A stretch of 12,402 bases of DNA from CAYWTX01 sp964461295 (GTDB lineage Bacteria; Planctomycetota; Phycisphaerae; SM23-33), in the NCBI GenBank assembly GCA_964461295.1, contig CAYWTX010000235.1, positions 1 through 12,402 on the forward strand, written 5' to 3'. The position numbers and the translations under genes are program-made. Under the pieces are notes generated by a model. It worked only from the letters and a program-made list of their open reading frames with translations. It searched no databases and was not told where the DNA came from. Numbering within the stretch: position 1 is the first letter of the stretch; every line of letters starts with the position of its first letter. Positions 7,575-12,402 of this stretch are shown here, piece after piece.

Positions 7575-7778
7575 ATGAGAAGCTTCAGCAATTACATCAG
7601 AGGCGCGGCATCGATCCTCGACCTCGGCATCCCGCTGACCGATGAGCCTGTGCTGCCTTCAGGCGAACGCCCAATGCTTCCAGACGACCTGACTGCCATT
7701 CGTTCGGACTGGCGTGCCGTTGGCGACGATCTGCGGAACGCCGCCGTTGCCGTCCTCGGTGAGAAGAAGCACAAATAG
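7575..7778 (+). CDS. Small hypothetical protein, 67 aa
   Basis: I do not recognise a named family. The N-terminus MRSFSNYIRGAASILDLG reads as an amphipathic helix. The C-terminal half contains IRSDWRAVGDDLRNAAVAVL and ends in a basic tail (EKKHK). The D-W-x-x-V-G-x-D-L pattern resembles many small uncharacterised bacterial proteins of 60-70 aa, and this recurrence is the main reason to think it is real. There is no Shine-Dalgarno; a TATAGT box just upstream suggests a leaderless start. It lies at the left of a lower-GC interval between the two GH57 genes. Possible alternatives are a spurious frame or a TA-type small protein; neither can be shown. Confidence 0.55.
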   Translation: MRSFSNYIRGAASILDLGIPLTDEPVLPSGERPMLPDDLTAIRSDWRAVGDDLRNAAVAVLGEKKHK

Positions 7779-7800
7779 GCAGGAGTCTTCGGGGTTGAGA

Positions 7801-7824
7801 AAAGACGGGGACAGACTGGGGAGC
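7801..7824 (+). repeat. Possible REP/MITE-like remnant
   Basis: The stretch contains GACGGGGACAGACTGGGGAG. A GGGGACAG word next to A-rich sequence is, from general knowledge, common in dispersed elements associated with REP-type (Y1) transposases in many bacteria. Only one copy is in the window and there are no flanking direct repeats, so this is a similarity, not a proven element. Confidence 0.2.
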
Positions 7825-7872
7825 CGCAAAGAGCACGAGGTCACAGGAGTGCCGGCCAGGCAACCCGAATCA

Positions 7873-8289
7873 ATGCTTCCTGGTATGCCGCACGACGCCG
7901 TCATGCAGATACAGTCGGTCACTGCGACGAGTGGTCCACTTCCCGATCCAAAAGCCCTTGCCGAGTATGATAGGGTCCACCCGGGATTCGCTGAGCGCAT
8001 TGTTGCGATGGCCGAGCAGCAGGCGGAACATCGCCGTTCCCTTGAGGCACAGATTGTGAATGCGCAAGTGGGGGATGTTCAAGCTGCTCGGAGCGAACGG
8101 CGCGTGGGGCAAGTCTTCGGAATAGTTGCGGTCCTGGCCACCTTGGTTGTGCCCGCCTTTGTCGGTACCGTGGGTCAAGGTCCCTGGGCGGCCTCCATCA
8201 TCAGCAGCGTCCCGATGGCTGGACTCGTCGTGGCATTCATGGCTGGTCGCGGCAAACCAGAGAGCAGCAAGTCCGGGGAGAAGAAGTAG
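7873..8289 (+). CDS. DUF2335 family small membrane protein
   Basis: 138 aa from ATG 7873. Residues about 21-60 carry the family signature: GPLPDPKALAEYDRVHPGFAE, then RIVAMAEQQAEHRR, a charged helix that probably faces the cytoplasm. Two transmembrane helices follow, at about 78-100 (VFGIVAVLATLVVPAFVG) and 104-124 (WAASIISSVPMAGLVVAFMAG), and the tail is basic. DUF2335 is a predicted membrane protein family with no known function. The frame stays open back to 7714, but that longer form would overlap the preceding gene and add a non-family N-terminus. ATG 7873, 7885 or 7903 are all possible; none has a strong Shine-Dalgarno, since AGGAG at 7845-7849 is too far away. The family call is good; the start is uncertain. 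Confidence 0.75.
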   Translation: MLPGMPHDAVMQIQSVTATSGPLPDPKALAEYDRVHPGFAERIVAMAEQQAEHRRSLEAQIVNAQVGDVQAARSERRVGQVFGIVAVLATLVVPAFVGTVGQGPWAASIISSVPMAGLVVAFMAGRGKPESSKSGEKK

Positions 8290-8432
8290 AAAGATCAACC
8301 ACTCCTCTGCAGCACTCGCTTTCTCTGTTTGGCGTGGGAATCAGGTTCACCCAACCCTACTCTGCATTCCTGCCCCTGGCGGCCATGCGCGTTTCGCGGG
8401 AGGAATCACATGCACTGCGTTCGCCCGTCGCC

Positions 8433-8438
8433 TATAGT
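8433..8438 (+). promoter_or_regulatory. Candidate -10 box of the second GH57-like gene
   Basis: TATAGT lies 45-50 bases before the GTG at 8483. No matching -35 is visible at the usual distance. The rest of 8290-8482 shows no gene. Confidence 0.3.
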
Positions 8439-8482
8439 TTCGCCGGAAGGACCGACGCATAAGCGGCGCAATCCCTGAATCC

Positions 8483-9916
8483 GTGGATGGCGTCCCGATC
8501 CTCAGCGGATACGAGGACCGGATCGCCCAGGCGATGGCCCGGCCGGGGGCGATCTACCTGCCGGAGTCCGGCATCGACTTCAGCCGCGTCAAGTCGTGCT
8601 TCGCCTGCGCGCTGCACATGCACCAGCCGCTCATGCCGGCCGGCGGGGGCGACCTCCGCACGGCGGGCGTCATCGGCAACATCCAGTACATGCTGGAGCA
8701 TCCCGGCGCGGCCGACGCGCACAACGCCTCGGCGTTCCTGTGGTGCTACAAGCGGATGGGCGAATTCATTCCCGAACTGGTCGCCGAGGGCAAGCACCCG
8801 CGGATCATGCTGGATTACTCCGGCACGCTGCTGACCGGCTTGCGGCAGTTGGGCCGCGACGACATCTTCGACAGCCTGCGCACCGTCACGTGCGACCCCG
8901 GGTATCGCGCGTGCGTGGAGTGGCTGGGCTCGGCGTGGGGGCACCCCGTCGCGCCGTCCACCCCCGTGCAGGACTACCGCCTCCACGTGCGGGCCTGGCA
9001 GCACCACTTCGCCGCCCTGTTCGGGCTGGAAGCCCTCGGGCGCGTGCGCGGCTTCTCGCCGGCGGAGATGGCTCTGCCCAACCACCCGGACGTGGCCCAC
9101 GGATTCGTGCGCACGCTGAGGGAATGCGGCTACACCTGGGTGCTCGTCCAGGAGCACGCCGTGGAACTGGCCGGCAGCGACGGGGGCATCCGCCGGCCGC
9201 ACGTGCCGCACCGGCTCCTCTGCCGCAACAGCGAGGGCAAGACGGCCACGATCACGGCCATCATCAAGACCCAAGGAAGCGACACGAAACTGGTGGGGCA
9301 GATGCAGCCGTACTACGAGGCGAAGGGGCTGGGGCGCGTGGAACTGGCCGGCAGACCCGCGCCGTCGCTGGCGGCACAGATCGCCGACGGCGAGAACGGC
9401 GGCGTGATGATGAACGAGTTTCCGCCGAAGTACAGGGATGTAATGCGTGAGGCGTCGGGCAGCCAGACGCCGCCGGTGAACGTGACGGAGTACCTGGAGT
9501 ACCTGCGGGCGATGGGGCTGGGCGAGGAGCAATTCCCACCGGTCCAGCCGGTCATGCAGAAGCGAGTATGGGACCGCATGGGCGACCGCAAGGGGCCGCA
9601 GGCCCTGGCCGAGGTGATCGCGCAGCTCGCGAAGGAGGATGGGCGGTTCCACATGAACGGCGGGAGCTGGACGAACAACATCTCGTGGGTGCGCGGATAT
9701 GCCGACCTGCTGGGGCCGATGGAGGACGCCAGCGCCCTGTTCGCGCAGGAGATTCTGGACAAGGGCGTGTCTCCGCGGGACCGGCGGTTCCGCCAGGCGA
9801 TGTTCCACCTGCTGGTCAGCCAGACGAGTTGCTTCCGCTACTGGGGGGCGGGCCAGTGGACCGACTGGGGCAAGGAGCTCTGCCGACGCGCCAAGGAGAT
9901 CATCGGCAAGGGGTAG
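8483..9916 (+). CDS. GH57-like glycoside hydrolase, uncharacterised cyanobacterial-type branch
   Basis: 477 aa from GTG 8483. From memory it aligns along its whole length with uncharacterised 'glycosyl hydrolase family 57' proteins of cyanobacteria. Visible motifs: a YEDRI segment near the N-terminus; the GH57 first region ACALHMHQP at 41-49; PRIMLDYSG at 106-114; GFSPAEMALPNHPD at 190-203, where E195 is the likely nucleophile position; IKTQGSDTKLVGQMQPYYEA at 261-280; ADGENGGVMMNEFP at 301-314; and FHMNGGSWTNNISWV at 389-403. Its sequence differs strongly from the branching enzyme at 5783, so it is not a recent duplicate. A role in alpha-glucan or oligosaccharide processing is inferred from family and neighbourhood. 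GTG 8483 has no Shine-Dalgarno; a strong GGAAGGA (8445-8451) instead fits an in-frame ATA at 8459, which would add eight residues. Confidence 0.88.
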   Translation: MDGVPILSGYEDRIAQAMARPGAIYLPESGIDFSRVKSCFACALHMHQPLMPAGGGDLRTAGVIGNIQYMLEHPGAADAHNASAFLWCYKRMGEFIPELVAEGKHPRIMLDYSGTLLTGLRQLGRDDIFDSLRTVTCDPGYRACVEWLGSAWGHPVAPSTPVQDYRLHVRAWQHHFAALFGLEALGRVRGFSPAEMALPNHPDVAHGFVRTLRECGYTWVLVQEHAVELAGSDGGIRRPHVPHRLLCRNSEGKTATITAIIKTQGSDTKLVGQMQPYYEAKGLGRVELAGRPAPSLAAQIADGENGGVMMNEFPPKYRDVMREASGSQTPPVNVTEYLEYLRAMGLGEEQFPPVQPVMQKRVWDRMGDRKGPQALAEVIAQLAKEDGRFHMNGGSWTNNISWVRGYADLLGPMEDASALFAQEILDKGVSPRDRRFRQAMFHLLVSQTSCFRYWGAGQWTDWGKELCRRAKEIIGKG

Positions 9917-9932
9917 GGCAGGTGAAGGGACT

Positions 9933-10169
9933 TCATGTCGGCGTTGGCGGCGGTGTCGCTGTTGCCGTCGGCGCTAATCGCTTGAAGGTGGCGACGACTT
10001 GCTTGGAGCCGCCTTGGAGCATGTTCACGTCGAAGATGGAAACCAGTTCCCACCCCTGTGCGCCGTAGTAGTTCAGTGCGGCTTTGAACTGGGCGGGGTC
10101 CAGTTGCGGGAAAACAAACAACCCTTCCTTGCCAACCTGAGCAACGTAGACTTCATACTCCCAAAACAT
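9933..10169 (-). CDS. DUF4177 family small protein
   Basis: 78 aa. The core MFWEYEVYVAQ, then LNYYGAQGWELVSIFDVN (33-49) and QVVATFKRL, is the DUF4177 signature: a short beta-alpha-beta unit ending in an exposed strand. Function in the family is unknown; many members are small stand-alone cytoplasmic proteins. The tail is a Pro/Thr repeat (TATATPPPTPT), probably disordered. ATG 10169 is chosen because GGGAG lies about 9 bases upstream and the family motif begins at residue 1; the frame extends to 10217 without support. It converges on the GH57-like gene with only 16 bp between stops and is divergent from trpD. Confidence 0.8.
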   Translation of the reverse strand: MFWEYEVYVAQVGKEGLFVFPQLDPAQFKAALNYYGAQGWELVSIFDVNMLQGGSKQVVATFKRLAPTATATPPPTPT

Positions 10170-10188
10170 TGGCGTGTCTCCCAGACAG

Positions 10189-10217
10189 TTTCTATCCGAG
10201 CGGCCGTCGCCGGGCAA
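10189..10217 (-). promoter_or_regulatory. Candidate promoter of the DUF4177 gene
   Basis: On the minus strand, TTGCCC (10217-10212) and TAGAAA (10194-10189) are 17 bases apart, each matching 4 of 6 consensus bases. It sits back to back with the trpD promoter. Confidence 0.4.
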
Positions 10218-10240
10218 GCAGAAGCGCGAGCCGCGACCGA

Positions 10241-10273
10241 TTGCTTCTTGACGCGCGACGGCACGGGTATAAT
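10241..10273 (+). promoter_or_regulatory. Promoter of trpD
   Basis: A perfect TATAAT lies at 10268-10273. Possible -35 elements are TTGCTT (10241-10246, 21-base spacer) and TTGACG (10248-10253, 14-base spacer); neither spacing is ideal. The leader to ATG 10322 would be about 40 nt. No leader peptide with Trp codons or attenuator-like hairpin is seen. Confidence 0.5.
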
Positions 10274-10321
10274 CGGGCGCCTGCGAGCCGGTAGCTGGAA
10301 GGTGGAAACTGGGAGCCCAAG

Positions 10322-11344
10322 ATGCTCGAGCCGACGTACCCCGAACTGTTGCGGACCGTCATGTCCGGCCGATCGCTCAGCCGCGAGCAAACCCGCTGGG
10401 CGTTCGGGCAGATCATGGACGGGCTGTGGGCGGAGTCGCAGATCGCCGGCCTGCTGGTGGCCCTGGCGGTCAAGGGCGAGACCGTCGAGGAGATCACCGG
10501 CGCGGCCCTGGCGATGCGTTCGCGGGTCGTGCCGGTCGAGGCCGGCTGCGACGAATTGATCGACATCGTGGGCACGGGCGGCACGGGGCTGCGGACGTTC
10601 AACATCTCGACCACGACGTGCTTCGTGTGCGCCGGGGCCGGGCTGAAGGTCGCCAAGCACGGCAACCGCACCAACACGCGGGCCAGCGGATCGGCCGACG
10701 TGCTGGCCGCACTGGGCGTCAACCTCGACGCCCCGCCGACGACGGTGGCCCGCTGCCTGACGGCCGCGGGCGTGTGCTTCTGCTTCGCGGTCAGGCATCA
10801 CCCGGCCATGCGGTTCGCCGTACCGGTCCGCAAGTCCCTCGGCGTGCGCACGATCTTCAACATCCTCGGCCCGCTTACCAACCCCGCCGGCGCGAAACGC
10901 CAACTTATGGGCGTCTTCGAGGACCGGCTGACCGAGCCGCTGGCGGCCGCTCTGGGCGCGCTGGGCCTCACGCGGGCGATGGTGGTTCACGGGGCCGACG
11001 GACTGGACGAATTGTCCGCCACGGGGCCGACGCGAGTGTCGCAGTGGCACGGCGGGCGGGTCGAGACGGGCACGTTCCGGCCGGAGGACGCCGGCGTCCG
11101 TCCGGTGCGGATGGAGGATCTGATGGTGGACTCGCCGGCGACGTCGGCGGCGGTGGTGCGGCGCGTGCTGTCCGGCGAGCGCGGCGCCCCGCGGGCGATT
11201 GTGCTGCTGAACGCGGCCGCGGCGCTCCTGGTTGCCGGGAAGGCACCCGACATCGCGTCGGCGATTCCGCTGGCGGAGAAGTCGATCGATTCCGGCGCGG
11301 CGCTGCGCGCGCTGGAGACGCTGATCGAGGTGAGCAAAGGGTAG
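10322..11344 (+). CDS. trpD: Anthranilate phosphoribosyltransferase
   Basis: 340 aa, normal family length. It joins anthranilate and PRPP to give phosphoribosyl-anthranilate in tryptophan synthesis. Motifs: DIVGTGGTGLRTFNISTTT at 81-99 (pyrophosphate loop); KHGNR at 112-116; SGSADVLAALG at 122-132; FAVRHHPAMR at 155-164 (anthranilate site); TIFNILGPLTNPA at 177-189; VHGADGLDE at 222-230 (metal-binding D229/E230); and LLNAAAAL near the C-terminus. Two points differ from the usual enzyme. The loop is GTGGT rather than GTGGD, and the segment after KHGNR is TNTRASG rather than the usual AVSSxSG. ATG 10322 has GGGAG 6 bases upstream. No other trp gene is adjacent; it converges with the HicB-like gene 6 bp downstream. 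Confidence 0.93.
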   Translation: MLEPTYPELLRTVMSGRSLSREQTRWAFGQIMDGLWAESQIAGLLVALAVKGETVEEITGAALAMRSRVVPVEAGCDELIDIVGTGGTGLRTFNISTTTCFVCAGAGLKVAKHGNRTNTRASGSADVLAALGVNLDAPPTTVARCLTAAGVCFCFAVRHHPAMRFAVPVRKSLGVRTIFNILGPLTNPAGAKRQLMGVFEDRLTEPLAAALGALGLTRAMVVHGADGLDELSATGPTRVSQWHGGRVETGTFRPEDAGVRPVRMEDLMVDSPATSAAVVRRVLSGERGAPRAIVLLNAAAALLVAGKAPDIASAIPLAEKSIDSGAALRALETLIEVSKG

Positions 11345-11350
11345 CAGGGC

Positions 11351-11584
11351 CTATCCCGCCTTTGCCATTACATATTCGCTGCTGGAAGTAGGTTCGGGAA
11401 CGGGGGATCCCCTCTCGATCAATCCCTCGATGTGGAAATCGATCGCATCTCGGACCAGCGACAGAACTTCGGCGGGGGCATCTTGCCCACAAACGGCGCA
11501 CCCGGGGAGGTCCAGGACATAGGCGCTGTAGCTGCCGTCATCGGCCTTTTCAATGGCGACCAGATGCTTCCGCCGCTTCGCCAT
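11351..11584 (-). CDS. HicB-like antitoxin-family protein
   Basis: 77 aa. The partial RNase-H-like HicB fold is recognisable: LVAIEKADDGSYSAYVLDLPGC (8-29), then a short helix-rich part with SLVRDAIDFHIEGLIERGSPVPEP (42-65). HicB proteins normally neutralise the RNA-cleaving HicA toxin, but no HicA-like frame is next to it. It lacks an added DNA-binding domain, as in short orphan HicB proteins. ATG 11584 is preferred over the longer frame to 11659, since AGGAAG lies about 7 bases upstream. Its start overlaps the end of the preceding 64-aa gene by 35 bp, so the two are translationally coupled in one operon with the PIN gene. Confidence 0.82.
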   Translation of the reverse strand: MAKRRKHLVAIEKADDGSYSAYVLDLPGCAVCGQDAPAEVLSLVRDAIDFHIEGLIERGSPVPEPTSSSEYVMAKAG

Positions 11585-11744
11585 GAGTTTCTTCCTGCTT
11601 CCGACCGCGCCAGTTTCGCATGGCCTTCTGCTGAATCTCTTCGATGAACTCCTCCACACTCAGACCCCGCCGGCGCGCATCGTCCCACATCTTCTTGCGG
11701 GCTGCGTGAACGCGATCCAGCACTTCATCTTCCAGCGGTTCCAT
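11550..11744 (-). CDS. Small helical protein, probable PIN-partner antitoxin
   Basis: 64 aa, highly charged and predicted helical: DEVLDRVHAARKKMWDDARR, then GLSVEEFIEEIQQKAMRNW, ending in a polar tail. I do not recognise a named domain. The pattern VxxARxxxxxxxxxxSxEExIxxIxxxA recurs, in my recollection, in small proteins encoded directly after PIN-domain genes of this type, so an antitoxin role is inferred from context. ATG 11744 has GAGGA (11760-11756) 11 bases upstream. It overlaps the PIN gene by 20 bp and the HicB-like gene by 35 bp, indicating coupled translation. Confidence 0.7.
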   Translation of the reverse strand: MEPLEDEVLDRVHAARKKMWDDARRRGLSVEEFIEEIQQKAMRNWRGRKQEETHGEAAEASGRH

Positions 11745-12222
11745 ATTGCACGATTTCCTCGGGCGTTAGGATTTCGAAATCCGTCCTGTACCCGTTGACC
11801 AGATTCACCGCCCTTATTCTACGCGCCACGCTGTAATTCGCCAAGTGACGGCAGTTGTACGAGACGAGGGCATGGTCCCGGCAATCGAGCGTGACGTAGC
11901 AGCAGTGCAACAGGTCGGTAGCGCATTCCTCCGGCAATACTCCTGCCGCTCGGTAAAGCGCCAGCAATTCAGCAAGCTGCGGCTTCGGCAACACGAAGAG
12001 AGTTGCACCGACCTCCTCGATCAGCGCGAGATCTCGCGAACGATAGGGTTCCTCGCTGGCTTCGATCTCACCGATTACCACAGGGCTTACCCAGGCCTCA
12101 AAGATGCCCGCGCGAATCTGCTCGAACAGCAGACGCACGGCATCGCGCCTCCGCTGGTTGTGCGGCGCTTCATCGTAGTAGAAGCCCCAGACGGAAGTCT
12201 CGATGTAGAGGTTGGTCCGCAA
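11725..12222 (-). CDS. PIN-domain protein, VapC-like ribonuclease toxin candidate
   Basis: 165 aa. PIN-family proteins are Mg-dependent ribonucleases, often toxins. Visible features: LYIETSVWGFYYDEAP at 5-20, where E8 takes the place of the usual first Asp, as in the YxETSV subclass; VSPVVIGEIEAS at 45-56 with E52; ATDLLHCCYV at 101-110 with D103; LVSYNCRHLAN at 119-129, matching the subclass motif sWNfkHlaN; and ILTPEEIV at 151-158. These acidic positions form the expected metal site. Start: the only in-frame option after the upstream stop is TTG 12222, which places YIETSV at the normal position; an AGGGCAGG-like ribosome-binding site precedes it. It begins 18 bp after the stop of the preceding gene and overlaps the next by 20 bp. 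Confidence 0.83.
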   Translation of the reverse strand: MRTNLYIETSVWGFYYDEAPHNQRRRDAVRLLFEQIRAGIFEAWVSPVVIGEIEASEEPYRSRDLALIEEVGATLFVLPKPQLAELLALYRAAGVLPEECATDLLHCCYVTLDCRDHALVSYNCRHLANYSVARRIRAVNLVNGYRTDFEILTPEEIVQYGTAGR

Positions 12223-12240
12223 TTCGGACCTGCCCTTCGC

Positions 12241-12402
12241 TTAGGATTTCAGTAGATCGATCAGGGGCCTGGGCCGATCGACGCCCGCGATCCACGCCGG
12301 ACGTTCCACCCACGGCGCCACGCTGCGAACGCCCGTCAGGTCCATCCAGTGCTGCAGGCGGGCCACCTTCAGGTTCCACGTCATGTGGAAGTGATTGGCC
12401 GG
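12241..12402 (-). CDS. C-terminal 53 residues of an unidentified protein, start off right edge
   Basis: The minus-strand frame from the edge runs 53 codons to TAA at 12243-12241. It contains NHFHMTWNLKVARLQHWMD, then GVRSVAPWVERPAWIAGV and the end RPRPLIDLLKS. Amino-acid composition and G/C-rich third positions look like real coding sequence, and the PIN gene starts 18 bp later in the same direction. I do not recognise the family from this tail; the aromatic-rich HFHMTWN segment could belong to an enzyme such as a glycosidase, but that is a guess. Confidence 0.6.
   Translation of the reverse strand, partial: PANHFHMTWNLKVARLQHWMDLTGVRSVAPWVERPAWIAGVDRPRPLIDLLKS

Noticed and set aside
7714..7872. 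Longer N-terminus of the DUF2335 protein
   Set aside because: It would overlap the 67-aa gene and add a sequence unlike the family; the family signature begins after residue 54 of that frame.
8432..9808. 458-codon minus-strand frame opposite the second GH57-like gene
   Set aside because: Antisense shadow with the same His/Arg/Val-rich composition as the other shadows and no motif; the plus strand carries the family signature throughout.
11351..12222. A classical hicAB pair
   Set aside because: No HicA-like (double-stranded-RNA-binding fold, about 60 aa with the catalytic His) frame is found next to the HicB-like gene; the adjacent genes are a helical protein and a PIN protein.
1..12402. tRNA, rRNA, CRISPR arrays, intact insertion sequences or prophage genes
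   Set aside because: Both strands were read without finding a tRNA-like arm pattern, regularly spaced repeats, transposase motifs or phage structural proteins.

Overview
The window is GC-rich, densely packed bacterial chromosome. The best lineage hint is a DUF1571 protein, a family I know mainly from Planctomycetota. A long fused indolepyruvate:ferredoxin oxidoreductase, a glycogen-type GH57 branching enzyme, Uma2 and DUF2934 also fit a Planctomycetota/Phycisphaerae-like organism. That assignment is inference. I see no rRNA, tRNA, CRISPR array, intact insertion sequence or transposase.

Layout, left to right. (1) 1-3249, minus: the first 1083 codons of a fused 2-oxoacid (indolepyruvate-type):ferredoxin oxidoreductase that runs off the left edge. 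(2) 3250-3416: divergent promoter region. (3) 3417-3959, plus: Uma2-family PD-(D/E)XK protein. (4) 4028-4888, minus: membrane-anchored DUF1571 protein, with a good promoter at 5048-5076. (5) 5296-5601, plus: small DUF2934 protein with a hairpin-containing leader. (6) 5783-7486, plus: GH57 1,4-alpha-glucan branching enzyme, followed by a stem-loop. (7) 7487-8482: lower-GC interval holding a 67-aa hypothetical protein, a short REP/MITE-like scrap and a DUF2335 membrane protein. (8) 8483-9916, plus: a second, different GH57-like protein. (9) 9933-10169, minus: DUF4177 protein. (10) 10322-11344, plus: TrpD standing alone, with altered PRPP-binding motifs. (11) 11351-12402, minus: four tightly packed genes. 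In transcription order these are the tail of an unknown gene, a PIN-domain protein with a TTG start, a 64-residue helical protein and a HicB-like protein. The last three overlap one another.

How the genes may work together. The two GH57 proteins suggest alpha-glucan (glycogen) metabolism. The oxidoreductase and TrpD are each a single enzyme of aromatic-amino-acid or 2-oxoacid metabolism without visible pathway partners. The overlapping PIN/helical/HicB-like cassette looks like a compound toxin-antitoxin locus and is the most system-like element here. Many of the other small genes (Uma2, DUF2335, DUF2934, DUF4177) belong to widespread families with little known function.
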